A stretch of DNA of 64,000 nucleotides from NCBI GenBank assembly GCA_002163975.1, contig CP019636.1, forward strand, positions 5,025,501 to 5,089,500, written 5' to 3'. The stretch comes from Nostocales cyanobacterium HT-58-2. GTDB taxonomy: Bacteria > Cyanobacteriota > Cyanobacteriia > Cyanobacteriales > Nostocaceae. The translations under genes were made by a program, and so were the position numbers. Position 1 is the stretch's first letter. Each line of letters begins with the position of its first letter. Below are positions 1 to 9,288 of the stretch, in pieces. The notes beneath the pieces were generated by a model that was not told where the DNA came from, made no database searches, and was given only the letters and a program-made list of their open reading frames with translations.

Positions 1-296
1 GATTGTTCAAATTATGCCTGCGTAAAATACTCTCTTTGACTCTAAATATCTAAGTAGGCAGACAGAACTTTTTGTAGGATGCGGTCTTCCTTTGAGTACA
101 GTATCAATCGCTCAGACAGCATGGGTACTCAAAGGCTACACATCCTACATTTTTTCACGTCGAGCTACTTATCAAACACTGCATGGGCGATGGCGCAGAG
201 CGCCCGCCGTAGGCGATCGCAACCACCCACTTGTCGCTAAAACCACAGCTGAGTAAAAGAGCGATCGCTCTTCTTCAATATGTGTTCATCCAAAAC
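1..296. other. Left-edge intergenic stretch with a nested hairpin
   Basis: No gene is visible. A nested inverted repeat occupies 73-149: TGTAGGATG (73-81) pairs with CATCCTACA (141-149), and CCTTTGAGTAC (89-99) pairs with GTACTCAAAGG (124-134). A T-run follows at 150-155, so on the plus strand it looks like a factor-independent terminator for a gene outside the window. HIP1-like GCGATCGC sites lie at about 212 and 262. Confidence 0.6.
73..156 (+). terminator. Nested hairpin followed by a T-run, terminator-like
   Basis: Two stacked stems of 9 and 11 bp (73-81/141-149 and 89-99/124-134) are followed by six T residues. The two stems are perfect in sequence but separated by unequal internal loops, which is longer than a usual terminator; it could also be a small dispersed repeat. 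The gene it would serve is not in the window. Confidence 0.4.
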
Positions 297-1847
297 TCAA
301 GAAACTTGACCAAATCCTCCTCCCCCAGGGGTTTCTATCACAAAAACATCTCCTGGTTTCATCTCTACTGTTGCTGTGCTGTCTAAATTCTCTTGGGTTC
401 CATTCTGACGTTGTATCCAGTTGCGTCCTACAAGTCCGGCTTCCCCACCATTTAATCCAAAAGGACGAACAAACCGATGATTTGAGAGAATATTCGCTGT
501 CATGGGTTCATTAAACCGGATGCGGCGGATAACCCCATCACCACCTGAATATTTTCCTTTACCTCCGCTATCGGGACGAAGACTAAAGCTTTCTACTTGT
601 ACAGGATACCGGGTTTCTAAAACTTCGGGATCAGTCAAGCGGGAGTTCGTCATATGGGTATGGACTGCATCAGTACCATCAAAATTAGTTCCTGCCCCAG
701 AACCACCGCAAATGGTTTCATAATATTGATATCGCTCATTACCAAAGGTAAAGTTATTCATTGTTCCTTGGGAAGCAGCCATGACACCCAAAGCGCCATA
801 TAAAGCATCAACAATAGCTTGAGATGTTTCTACATTACCCGCTACCACTGCAGCTGGATAAGTTGGGTTAAGCATACAGCCAGAAGGCATAATAATTTCT
901 AGAGGTTTAAGACACCCAGCATTGAGGGGAATATTATCATCAACTAGAGTCCGGAAGACATATAAGACTGCTGCTTGAGTGACTGCTTTAGGCGCATTGA
1001 AATTACTATTGAGTTGCGCAGAAGTTCCAGTAAAATCAATGGTTGCACTGCGATTTTCTCGATGAATAGTCACTTTAACTTGAATTCGTGCTCCGTTATC
1101 CATTTCATAAATAAACGAGCCATCTTTAAGAACATCTATTGCCCGTCTAACTGACTCCTCAGCATTGTCTTGCACGAATTTCATATAAGCTTGGACTGTT
1201 TCGAGCCCGTATTGAGCAACCATTTTATGGAGTTCAAGAACTCCCCTTTCATTGGCGGCAATTTGTGCCTTGAAATCTGCTATATTTTGGTCAGGGTTAC
1301 GGGCAGGATAGAGATAATTTAAGAGTAAGTCTCTTACTTGGTTTTCCCGAAATACGCCTTGTTCAACCAAAAGAAAATTATCAAAGAGAATTCCTTCTTC
1401 TTCTACATTGGTACTGTGGGGAGGCATTGAACCAGGAGTGATTCCACCGATGTCGGCTTGGTGTCCGCGAGAAGCAACATAGAAAATAATTTGTTTTCCG
1501 TCTTCGTGAAAAACAGGGGTAATCGCCGTCACATCAGGAAGATGTGTTCCCCCATTATAAGGATTGTTGGATAAATACACTTGACCAGGTTTTATGGTGC
1601 CGCCTTTATCATTTATTAAACTGCGGACACTTTCACTCATTGAACCTAAATGTACAGGAATGTGCGGAGCATTAGCGACTAATAATCCAGAGGCATCAAA
1701 GATAGCACAGGAGAAATCTAGGCGTTCTTTGATGTTTACCGATGCAGATGTATTTTGGAGAACAATCCCCATTTGTTCGGCAATAAATTGATAGAGATTT
1801 TTGAAAATTTCTAAGCGGACGGGATCGGGTTGAAATATGGTGTGCAT
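297..1847 (-). CDS. hyuB: Hydantoinase B / 5-oxoprolinase C-terminal-type subunit
   Basis: The 516-aa product matches the HyuB family: an N-terminal stretch describing acyl-amidohydrolase folds, the conserved N-terminal region around SCAIFDASG and the glycine-rich C-terminal ending ETPGGGGFG that is typical of the family. With HyuA it forms an ATP-dependent N-methylhydantoinase or 5-oxoprolinase, opening cyclic amides such as 5-oxoproline in the cytoplasm. It is full length for a HyuB. It is the last gene of a minus-strand group hyuA - phosphatase - hyuB, 99 bp after the phosphatase. Summed with HyuA (716 aa) it reaches the size of the fused 5-oxoprolinase found in many organisms. Substrate cannot be told from sequence alone. 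Confidence 0.88.
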   Translation of the reverse strand: MHTIFQPDPVRLEIFKNLYQFIAEQMGIVLQNTSASVNIKERLDFSCAIFDASGLLVANAPHIPVHLGSMSESVRSLINDKGGTIKPGQVYLSNNPYNGGTHLPDVTAITPVFHEDGKQIIFYVASRGHQADIGGITPGSMPPHSTNVEEEGILFDNFLLVEQGVFRENQVRDLLLNYLYPARNPDQNIADFKAQIAANERGVLELHKMVAQYGLETVQAYMKFVQDNAEESVRRAIDVLKDGSFIYEMDNGARIQVKVTIHRENRSATIDFTGTSAQLNSNFNAPKAVTQAAVLYVFRTLVDDNIPLNAGCLKPLEIIMPSGCMLNPTYPAAVVAGNVETSQAIVDALYGALGVMAASQGTMNNFTFGNERYQYYETICGGSGAGTNFDGTDAVHTHMTNSRLTDPEVLETRYPVQVESFSLRPDSGGKGKYSGGDGVIRRIRFNEPMTANILSNHRFVRPFGLNGGEAGLVGRNWIQRQNGTQENLDSTATVEMKPGDVFVIETPGGGGFGQVS

Positions 1848-1946
1848 TTTTGGTTTATATTTGTGTTTAAATTCGATGAATTAGACTTGTTTAAGAAATA
1901 TTTATCTCAGGCAAAGACGCAAAGAAGAGTCTACCCAACATACAAG

Positions 1947-2492
1947 CTAAACCAGCGTTTCTCCAACACGACGACAATCATCCAGAAGTGCGTTGAGTTG
2001 TGCAATCACTTTCCAGGGATTTCGACCTTTCAAAACAGCAGCAATTGCCGCTTCATACGGATTTTTCCCAGTTCGTCTCACTGCTGCGATCGCTTCTTGG
2101 TTGGAGAGTTGCCGTCCACTGACTAACCAAGCAGCCAAGACATGTCCTGTACGTCCAATCCCGCCAGAACAGTGAACCACGACTTTCTCACTTCGTTGAT
2201 TTGCGGCTGCCAAAAATGGCAAAATTTGCTGGGTTAAAGTTTCACGATCAGCTAATTGAAAATCCTCAATCGGTGCCCAACAAACCTGATCCAGTCCAAA
2301 TGTTTGTTGGTAGACTCCAAGCAAATTTGAATAACGAGTGAGTTGAGTTTGGGGAAGTAAACAGCAAACGTGCTTAATACCTTGACTCTGCATAAACTCA
2401 ATCCATTGGTTGACCTTTTGAGGAGTGTATCCAGGTCTTGCAGAACCAAAGACAATCGGTTCGCTTTCCCAAGCCGCAGCAAATTTATACAT
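1947..2492 (-). CDS. Dual-specificity / tyrosine phosphatase family protein
   Basis: The 181-aa protein carries the CX5R phosphatase loop as HCSGGIGRTG, with nucleophile Cys108 and Arg114, and a plausible general acid Asp77 in APIEDFQ. It resembles cyanobacterial dual-specificity phosphatases or the cyclin-dependent-kinase-inhibitor-3-like family. It should hydrolyse a phosphoester, protein or small-molecule, in the cytoplasm; no signal peptide or membrane segment is seen. It lies between hyuA (66 bp upstream) and hyuB (99 bp downstream) on the same strand, so it is probably cotranscribed with them, though no functional link with amide opening is known to me. The start at 2492 gives a compact N-terminus. 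Confidence 0.82.
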   Translation of the reverse strand: MYKFAAAWESEPIVFGSARPGYTPQKVNQWIEFMQSQGIKHVCCLLPQTQLTRYSNLLGVYQQTFGLDQVCWAPIEDFQLADRETLTQQILPFLAAANQRSEKVVVHCSGGIGRTGHVLAAWLVSGRQLSNQEAIAAVRRTGKNPYEAAIAAVLKGRNPWKVIAQLNALLDDCRRVGETLV

Positions 2493-2557
2493 TTTTTCTT
2501 GTCAATTTTTCTTGTCAAAATGGCTGAACGCTTATTTTTAACTCTGTCGTTGCAGTT

Positions 2558-4708
2558 TTATAGACGCTGTAAAATTAAATGATTACGTTCTGTTAATTTG
2601 GCTTCCCAATCAGGTTCAACGACAATCGTACTAATTTTTTCTACGATGATGGCAGGTCCAATAATACTATCTTCAGGTTGTAAATCTTCTCGTCGATAAA
2701 CGGGAGTCTCATGCCATTTTTCACCAGTAAACATTCGTACTGTTTCAACGGATGCGGGGGCTTTATCTATAGGGCGGATACGAATCATTAAAGGTTCTTC
2801 AGGAGTATCCATCCTTTGAATAACTTCCACTGAAGCAGATTCAACAATTAAAATTTTCTCTAATTGAATGAAACCATAACGAGATTTATGTTCAGCCTCA
2901 AATTCTTGTCGCATCACTGCCACATCCGAGGCAAAATCAATGGTCAAGGTAGAGTTAGTCCCCTCATATTTTAAATTCACTTTTCGGACGACTTCCTCTC
3001 CACTGCTTGCTTCAACCCCACCCGCCCTATCGGGCACCCTCCCCTTAGCAAGGGGAGGGTTGGGGAGGGGTGTATTCAGTTCACTTCTGGCTTGGGTTTC
3101 TAAAGACTCCATTAATTGCATCAGTTGAGGAATTAATGCTTGAGTCAGAGGCGCTTCTACTGATCCAACTCTTGTTGCCCGGACATCAGCTAATCCCATT
3201 CCATAAGCAGAGAGAACTCCAGCATAAGGGTGAAGAAATATCTTTTTCATCCCCAAGGTATCAGCAATTAAACAAGCAACTTGCCCTCCTGCCCCTCCAA
3301 AACAACAAAGAGTATATTTTGTAACATCATAACCCCGTTGCAGACTGATTTTTTTTATTGCGTTCGCCATATTTTCCACAGCGATCGCAATAAATCCGGC
3401 GGCGACTTGTTCGGGGGTACGAGTGTTTCCCGTAGTAGCTGCAATATCTTGGGCTAACTGTGTAAATTTAGATATGACAATATCTTTATCTAGAGGTAAG
3501 TTGCCATCGGGACCAAACACAGAAGGAAAATATTGAGGATAAATTTTGCCTAACATCACATTGGCATCAGTCACAGCTAACGGTCCGCCACGTCGATAAC
3601 AAGCAGGTCCCGGATTGGACCCAGCAGAAGCAGGTCCGACACGATAACTAGAACCATCAAAAAATAAAATTGAACCGCCTCCAGCAGCAATGGTATTGAT
3701 TGCTAATACAGGCACTTGCATCCGCGCCCCAGCAATCTCTGAATCGAGTTGTCGTTCATACTCTCCTTTAAAGTGGGCGACGTCTGTACTTGTCCCGCCC
3801 ATGTCAAAAGTAATGACCAACTCAAAACCCGCCCTCTTGCTAGTTTGTACTGCACCGACAATTCCTCCAGCAGGACCACTCAAAATACTATCTTTTCCTT
3901 GAAATTGTTCGGCTGCAACCAAACCCCCGTCAGACTTCATAAACATTAATCTGACTCCAGGTAGCTGACTGGCGACTTGGTTAACATAGCGACGCAAAAT
4001 AGGAGTTAAATAAGCATCAACGACTGTTGTGTCCCCTCGGCTAACCAATTTCATTAAAGGACTGACTTGATGGGAAACAGAAATCTGAGTAAATCCAATT
4101 TCTCGGGCGAGTTGGGCAACTTCTTGTTCGTGGTAAGGATAGCGATAGCTGTGCATAAAAACAATGGCACAACTGCGAATTCCTGTGTTGTAAACTGCTT
4201 GTAAGTCTTTTTTGACTTGTTCAATATTGATAGGCGTTAATTCCTGACCGTTAGCATCATAACGTTCCTCCACTTCAATCACCTGCTCATAAAGCATGGT
4301 TGGTAAAATGATCTGACGGGCAAAGATGTTAGGACGGTTTTGATAGCCAATCCGTAGTGCATCTTTAAACCCTTTGGTAATGACAAGTGCAAGGCGATCG
4401 CCCTTCCTTTCCAACAGTGCATTTGTTGCGACTGTCGTTCCCATTTTTACCACTTCTATTGCTTCAGTAGAAATGAGTTCAGGGCTTGAAAGACCCATGA
4501 TATCCCGAATACCCTGGATAACAGCGTCTTGATACTGTTCCGGATTTTCTGAAAGTAATTTATAAACTATGACCCATTGTTGATTGGGAAGAGGAACAAT
4601 TAAAAAACGTTCGGGATGTCTTGAGATTTTGTCTATGATTGCTTGATTATCAGTAACAGCAACAAGGTCAGTAAATGTACCACCCCGGTCAGCAAAAACT
4701 TTTAACAT
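2558..4708 (-). CDS. hyuA: Hydantoinase A / 5-oxoprolinase N-terminal-type subunit
   Basis: The 716-aa product shows the HyuA order: N-terminal ADRGGTFTDLV, the MGTTVATNALLERKG motif, the ATPase-like core with FDMGGTSTDV and AINTIAAGGGS, the GPASAGSNPGPACY motif and a C-terminal beta-rich region. This is the ATP-binding half of an ATP-dependent hydantoinase or 5-oxoprolinase; HyuB is encoded 0.7 kb downstream. Residues about 545-569 (3003-3075) are an in-frame insertion made of a GC-rich palindromic dispersed repeat, giving a proline-rich loop absent from the rest of the family. The reading frame is otherwise intact, so the protein may be active. Confidence 0.88.
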   Translation of the reverse strand: MLKVFADRGGTFTDLVAVTDNQAIIDKISRHPERFLIVPLPNQQWVIVYKLLSENPEQYQDAVIQGIRDIMGLSSPELISTEAIEVVKMGTTVATNALLERKGDRLALVITKGFKDALRIGYQNRPNIFARQIILPTMLYEQVIEVEERYDANGQELTPINIEQVKKDLQAVYNTGIRSCAIVFMHSYRYPYHEQEVAQLAREIGFTQISVSHQVSPLMKLVSRGDTTVVDAYLTPILRRYVNQVASQLPGVRLMFMKSDGGLVAAEQFQGKDSILSGPAGGIVGAVQTSKRAGFELVITFDMGGTSTDVAHFKGEYERQLDSEIAGARMQVPVLAINTIAAGGGSILFFDGSSYRVGPASAGSNPGPACYRRGGPLAVTDANVMLGKIYPQYFPSVFGPDGNLPLDKDIVISKFTQLAQDIAATTGNTRTPEQVAAGFIAIAVENMANAIKKISLQRGYDVTKYTLCCFGGAGGQVACLIADTLGMKKIFLHPYAGVLSAYGMGLADVRATRVGSVEAPLTQALIPQLMQLMESLETQARSELNTPLPNPPLAKGRVPDRAGGVEASSGEEVVRKVNLKYEGTNSTLTIDFASDVAVMRQEFEAEHKSRYGFIQLEKILIVESASVEVIQRMDTPEEPLMIRIRPIDKAPASVETVRMFTGEKWHETPVYRREDLQPEDSIIGPAIIVEKISTIVVEPDWEAKLTERNHLILQRL
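3003..3075. repeat. Palindromic dispersed repeat inserted in frame within hyuA
   Basis: A GC-rich stretch with the perfect palindrome CCCTCCCCTT-agc-AAGGGGAGGG (3038-3060) followed by a TTGGGGAGGGG tail, typical of dispersed repeats in intergenic regions of filamentous cyanobacteria. Here it sits inside hyuA and keeps the frame, coding for a Pro/Gly-rich loop. Confidence 0.6.
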
Positions 4709-4946
4709 AATTTAATATAATTCAATTTTCTCAACGCTCTAGGAGTAGGATAGCAATGGAATTAAGAGTATTTCTAGTTAAGGTGCAGCATATATTGACG
4801 ATAAGTGCGGATTATATAAGCTTTGTCGCTTGGATCGACGTTACGAGACCTAACATAATCAAATATATGTTGAATTTCGCTCCATAATAGGGTGTATATA
4901 TCCAAAAAACCGTATAATAAGCGTTTCTGTTTCTTATTAGGAGTTT

Positions 4947-6122
4947 TTGGATACATCAATGGAATCAAATCAAGTTAAAGACTGCTTTGAGGAAGAACAC
5001 TTTGGTGCAATCACTTTAGACACATCAATTTTTGATGCTCAAGGTTTACGTTTGGAGTCAGGGCTACTTAAACAACTAGAGCAATTTCGACACAGACCTA
5101 CAAAGCTAATCCTTTGCGAGGTAGTTAAGAATGAGATTTTTTCACATTTAATAAGAGATATAAAAAATGCACAAACAGAGATTGAAAAATCTCTTAAGCA
5201 AGCTAAGAATCATTGGCAAATTGAAGATGAAATTATTAATAGTCTAAAAAACTCTATCTTTAGAGGTCGCGAACCACAAGCGATTGCATCTGAGCGTTTA
5301 AACAAATTTATTGAAGCAACATCTCTAGAACTAATTGAAGCCCAAGCTCATGTCAAGCTTGGTGAACTAATAAAAAAATACTTTGATGCTCAACCACCAT
5401 TTTCAGAGATAGGGAAAAAGAAGAATGAATTTCCTGATGCAATTTCTTTAATGTCTTTAGAGTCATGGGCTGAAAAAAATTCAACAAAGGTTGTTGTTGT
5501 TACACTTGATAATGATTGGAAAAGCTTTTGTAAGGATTCTAAATGGCTTGTCGTTGTTGATGACTTAGCCAAAGCTCTAGAATTATTTCAGAATCAACCC
5601 AACGCTTATGCAATTTGCAAGCAGTTATCCGAAAAACATAGTAAGGGTGAGCTTAAGGATATAACAGAAGCTATTGCTAGCGCTTTAGAGAACGAAATTT
5701 GGAACCTTAACATTTATCCAGAAGCCAGTTCTGCTTATCGTTACGAAGAAGAGGTAACAGAGATAAGCTATGAGGGATTTGAATTTGAAATTCTTGAAGA
5801 ACCAAAGATTATATTTAGACCGATACAATTTGATTTTGAAAGCTTAGTTGTTGAGGCTAAACTAAATGTCGATGTCAGTGTTGAGTGTAATTTTTATTTT
5901 TTTGTTTACGACTCTATAGATAAAGATGATGTCCCAATAGGAAGCACTTATGTAAATAGACAAGTCGCTTTAGAAGTAGATGTTTTAGTGACATTAACAG
6001 GTGACTTAACCAAGGTAAATGAAGATATTGAAATAGACGATGTTGAAGTAATAACAACAAGGGAAATCATTGACTTTGGGGAAGTAGAGCCAGATTGGAT
6101 GCATGAAGACTATGAGCACTAG
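4947..6122 (+). CDS. PIN-like domain protein (DUF4935-type)
   Basis: The 391-aa protein starts with a PIN-like nuclease fold: the first acidic motif is ITLDTSIFDAQ (about residues 22-32), followed by helices, DAISLMSLESWA (about 168) and VVVTLDNDWKSF (about 187), the order of acidic residues seen in the DUF4935 (PIN-like) family. The C-terminal half (about 260-391) is acidic and beta-rich, with no family I recognise. A metal-dependent RNase role is the family expectation. The start is uncertain: TTG at 4947 is only 3 nt after AGGAG (4939-4943), while ATG at 4959 is 15 nt after it. It is monocistronic and AT-rich compared with neighbours, which may mean it was acquired. Confidence 0.75.
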   Translation: MDTSMESNQVKDCFEEEHFGAITLDTSIFDAQGLRLESGLLKQLEQFRHRPTKLILCEVVKNEIFSHLIRDIKNAQTEIEKSLKQAKNHWQIEDEIINSLKNSIFRGREPQAIASERLNKFIEATSLELIEAQAHVKLGELIKKYFDAQPPFSEIGKKKNEFPDAISLMSLESWAEKNSTKVVVVTLDNDWKSFCKDSKWLVVVDDLAKALELFQNQPNAYAICKQLSEKHSKGELKDITEAIASALENEIWNLNIYPEASSAYRYEEEVTEISYEGFEFEILEEPKIIFRPIQFDFESLVVEAKLNVDVSVECNFYFFVYDSIDKDDVPIGSTYVNRQVALEVDVLVTLTGDLTKVNEDIEIDDVEVITTREIIDFGEVEPDWMHEDYEH

Positions 6123-6227
6123 GAAATAGAATTACAACATCACTTGTACACATCTTTTGCATTTGGTTGTAAGCCAGAAGTTTAAACTTTAGTAAACAGT
6201 CTACTTTAATTGTCGCTATTGCGCATC

Positions 6228-6560
6228 CTATATTCCATCTATATATTTCGGCTGGAGGATTGATACTATTTCCCGTTCAATTAAATCCTTCCAAGCTTCG
6301 TCTTCCTCTGGATCTAACCAAACTTTGCTCAGGGATGACTCACTCAATTCTAAAAAATTTTTTACTAGTATTTGATAATCAGCTGACTTACTAGCTTGCA
6401 AATTCTGAACTCTTTCAAGTGGTAATCCGGTTAGTTTTGCTACTAGAGCTAAATCGATACCTTCTCGCAGCATATTGAGTGCAACTTGGGTTAACCCCTG
6501 TCGCAAACCTTGCTCCCATGCTTCGCGTAACGTTTTAGGTTGAATTGCAAACTCGTGCAT
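6228..6560 (-). CDS. Small protein resembling the C-terminal tail of Rpn/PD-(D/E)XK transposase-like proteins
   Basis: The 110-aa product has no full enzyme domain. Its centre, ALNMLREGIDLALVAKLTGL, looks like the helical tail that ends cyanobacterial Rpn-family (recombination-promoting nuclease) proteins. Its C-terminus, including FLELSESSLSKVWLDPEED, resembles the short antitoxin-like segments with a conserved Trp-Asp-Pro-Glu found in DUF2281-like proteins. It may be a decayed Rpn-gene end fused to such a segment, or a small regulator in its own right. The PIN-domain gene 100 bp away is convergent, so they are not an operon. Function unknown. Confidence 0.55.
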   Translation of the reverse strand: MHEFAIQPKTLREAWEQGLRQGLTQVALNMLREGIDLALVAKLTGLPLERVQNLQASKSADYQILVKNFLELSESSLSKVWLDPEEDEAWKDLIEREIVSILQPKYIDGI

Positions 6561-6682
6561 AATTGTCAGTTTGTTGCGCTAATACCTCGAATATAGCGCT
6601 TCTCGTTTTGATAAGATATACCAAAGTATTAAGCACTTCTTACAGAAACAAGTGCGGGACTTGATTTAATAATCACTAGAGT

Positions 6683-7312
6683 TCAATTTTCTCGAATCCA
6701 AAGTGCCAAGCCTCCTCCACGACCACGAGCTGCAATAAAATCTTCAGTGACAACAAAGAATGCAAAAAAGGGAGTTTTTGCAATAGGTTGACTATAGAAA
6801 TTCTCTGCCTGAACTTTACCACCTCTGACATTTCCCTGGTAAATTGTGCGACCGAACAAGCAAAGTTGTATGCGAGTGAAGTCAAATGCCAACAGGTTTT
6901 TCTTACCTAAGTATTGCGCTGGTCCATCAAACTTTAATAACACTGGACCAAATTGAATCTGATTGGCAATTTCCCCTTTGCTTGAAGTCTCTTGTGTGGC
7001 TTGTGCAATAGCAGAAAAAGAAATCTGCGCTGGAGTCAACTTGGGTACATAAAAACCCTTACCTAAGACAATTCCCCCTCGTTTTCTGACTTTCTTCGTT
7101 CCTGTGGCAAAGCACAACCGCCATGAACCAATAAGAGAATCAAACGAAAAGTTTACTCGTTGCTGCTTTGCGGTTTTTTCTGCTTGCAACAATGCACTGA
7201 CCATTGCCTCGGCAGAAGGACGTTCGACCTTCTTTTCTCGATACGCAGTTGCAGCTTGGGCAAGTACTGTCAAAAAATCAGGAGAAGCTTTTAAGGTCGA
7301 ATCAACTGTCAT
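6683..7312 (-). CDS. PAP/fibrillin-like conserved protein
   Basis: The 209-aa protein has an N-terminal helical region (1-50) and then a beta-rich part beginning LIGSWRLCFATGTKK and ending GGGLALWIREN. This pattern (helix, then a lipocalin-like barrel with a W-R-L start and a G-G-x-x-x-L end) resembles the plastid-lipid-associated PAP/fibrillin family that cyanobacteria share with chloroplasts, where members associate with thylakoid membranes or plastoglobule-like bodies. I assign the family by pattern only. It stands alone on the minus strand, upstream of the exbB-exbD pair. Confidence 0.6.
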   Translation of the reverse strand: MTVDSTLKASPDFLTVLAQAATAYREKKVERPSAEAMVSALLQAEKTAKQQRVNFSFDSLIGSWRLCFATGTKKVRKRGGIVLGKGFYVPKLTPAQISFSAIAQATQETSSKGEIANQIQFGPVLLKFDGPAQYLGKKNLLAFDFTRIQLCLFGRTIYQGNVRGGKVQAENFYSQPIAKTPFFAFFVVTEDFIAARGRGGGLALWIREN

Positions 7313-7563
7313 GAGAGCACTTTAAATACTGATGTTTATTTGTAACCACATCCTCTGAACAAATGATAACGTTATCTTTCTTCATCCATTCAAGTCATTT
7401 TTCTCAGCCATCCTCGAATTTATGAAACTTCATACTCCCCGACTGTCCAAATTTCGCTTTCTGGACAGGATGCTGCGCGATCGCTCTTTTGAACAAAAAG
7501 TCGGGGAATTTTTGGTTTGTTAACTCGCCATGAAACAGCAGGCTTACGTTCTACTGTTGAGAG

Positions 7564-8253
7564 TTATCTTCTGGGAGTCGTTTGCCCAGTAGACGTTGTG
7601 GGTGTTTGAGGTAGCCCAGGAACAATGCCTGGATTCACTGGAGTAACACCTTGGTTATTCTGGAGTGAATTAGGTGCTGGGGGAAGATTAAAGTTAGAAC
7701 CACTTTGTGGATTAATGGGAGTTACAGGTGATGTGTTAGGTAAAGGTGGTGTTCCCAGCGTCGCAGGATTAGTTTGCAAATAAGGAGAAGTGGGAAGGGG
7801 TGCGGTTGTGGATTGATTCGAGAAAGATGGTGTTGTGACAAAAGATATGCGATCGCCACCTACTTGTCGCCACAAGTCTATAATTCCTATGACATCATTG
7901 TAAGTCGCTGTCTGACTGATTTTTAGAGCTAAAATGGCGTTGGGAGTTTGTTGAAGATATTTCTGAAAAGACTCTTTGAGCTGTTCCCGTTTTACTGAGT
8001 CATTATCTACATAAGTCTGACCGATAGCATCAATCGTTAAAGTCAGTATTTGCCTTTGGGCTTGTGTATTGGTTCCGGGAGTCGCAGATGATGTACTGGT
8101 ACTGGATTTAGGTAAATTAATACTAATCTCCTCTTGGCGAGTGAATTGCAAAGCAGCCAAAAGAAAAAATGTCAGTATACAAAAAACGACATCTATTAAA
8201 GGAATGAGTTGAATCTGGACTTCTTCTACTGGAGTATGTAAATTAATTTTCAT
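7564..8253 (-). CDS. exbD: ExbD/TolR family biopolymer transport protein
   Basis: The 229-aa product begins with a short cytoplasmic segment and one membrane helix, IPLIDVVFCILTFFLLAAL (about 17-35), which holds the conserved Asp of the proton path (IDVVF). A periplasmic domain follows to about residue 140 and then a long Pro/Thr/Asn-rich tail (about 145-229) that is unusual for ExbD. It works with the ExbB-like protein encoded 35 bp upstream as a proton-driven motor at the inner membrane; cyanobacteria use such motors with TonB-like proteins for outer-membrane uptake. No TonB gene is seen here. Confidence 0.88.
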   Translation of the reverse strand: MKINLHTPVEEVQIQLIPLIDVVFCILTFFLLAALQFTRQEEISINLPKSSTSTSSATPGTNTQAQRQILTLTIDAIGQTYVDNDSVKREQLKESFQKYLQQTPNAILALKISQTATYNDVIGIIDLWRQVGGDRISFVTTPSFSNQSTTAPLPTSPYLQTNPATLGTPPLPNTSPVTPINPQSGSNFNLPPAPNSLQNNQGVTPVNPGIVPGLPQTPTTSTGQTTPRR

Positions 8254-8288
8254 GCTTTTCCTCTCATACCTGGGCTATGGATTTTTTA

Positions 8289-9089
8289 TCAACCATCTTT
8301 TGGTTCTGAAAAATCAGATTCTGGCGGGGGTTCAGGTATTTCAGAAAACCTCGGTCTGCCTTTTTTCCGAATCTGAGTTGTGTTATCCCGAGAAGATTCC
8401 TGTATAATTGTAGGAGGTATAATTCTATTTTCAGATGAAATATTGGTTTCAGGCGAAGTATTGGTATAGTCGGGTGGAAACTGCCGATACAGCAACTCTA
8501 AATCATTGCCTGCTCTACGAAAAATTTTGACTTGGTTAACCACAAGACCTTGAAATATGCGGTAAAACGCCAAGCTAGTGATGGCAACAATAAGCCCGGC
8601 TGCGGTGCTAATCAACGATTCTCCAATACCAGTGGTTACTCCGGCTGTAGATTCGGTTCCCAAATCACCAATGCGGATAGAGCGTAGAGACTGTATTAAT
8701 CCTAAAACTGTACCTAACAATCCCAGCAAGGGGGAAAGAGCAATTACAGCTTCCAGGAGTTTTTCACCCCGTCGCATACCAGCCAATTCATCTTCCGCTG
8801 TTGCTTCGAGTGCTAATTGAAAAGTTTCCGGATCACTTTTGGGCAAGCTGAGGGGGGCGTAGAGAAAACGTCCAATCGGCTGGTTTGTGGCTTGTCTGGC
8901 AATATCAGTAGCCGAAACCCAATCTACACGGGCAGCATCCAGAACACGCTCAACAATCTGTTTTTCCTGGTTTAAAATTCGCAACCAGAACCACAAACGC
9001 TCAAAAATGACACTTAGAGATAATATCGACAGGGCAAGCAATGGCCACATGGCCGGTCCGCCCTTTTTAAACAAATCTACGATATCCAC
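8289..9089 (-). CDS. exbB: MotA/TolQ/ExbB proton channel family protein
   Basis: The 266-aa protein has three membrane helices: about 14-36 (MWPLLALSILSLSVIFERLW), about 115-140 with the family motif LLGLLGTVLGLIQSL, and about 155-180. The C-terminal 60 residues are polar and proline-rich. It is the channel partner of the ExbD-like protein that follows on the same strand after 35 bp; together they convert the proton gradient into movement. The start ATG at 9089 lies just upstream of a short hydrophobic N-terminus and gives the usual family length. Confidence 0.9.
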   Translation of the reverse strand: MDIVDLFKKGGPAMWPLLALSILSLSVIFERLWFWLRILNQEKQIVERVLDAARVDWVSATDIARQATNQPIGRFLYAPLSLPKSDPETFQLALEATAEDELAGMRRGEKLLEAVIALSPLLGLLGTVLGLIQSLRSIRIGDLGTESTAGVTTGIGESLISTAAGLIVAITSLAFYRIFQGLVVNQVKIFRRAGNDLELLYRQFPPDYTNTSPETNISSENRIIPPTIIQESSRDNTTQIRKKGRPRFSEIPEPPPESDFSEPKDG

Positions 9090-9288
9090 TGTTGTAGGTT
9101 TCCTCCATCTATGTGTAGTGCAACTGTCCTGAAATTAAAGCACAACTTTCATAATCGTTTCACATTGAAGGCTCAGAATTCGGCGACAACTTGGGAGTAG
9201 CATCTTCCAAACCAATTAGGGCGGTTATTCCCACAGGAAGTGTAGGTCATAATTTGCCAAAATTAAAGGTAACTGGAGGTCAAGATCT

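Noticed and set aside
1830..2126. 98-codon plus-strand frame
   Set aside because: Lies antisense to the phosphatase gene, which has clear catalytic motifs.
4774..4968. 64-codon minus-strand frame upstream of the PIN-domain gene
   Set aside because: It overlaps the start and ribosome-binding site of the PIN gene, has no ribosome-binding site of its own and no recognisable product.
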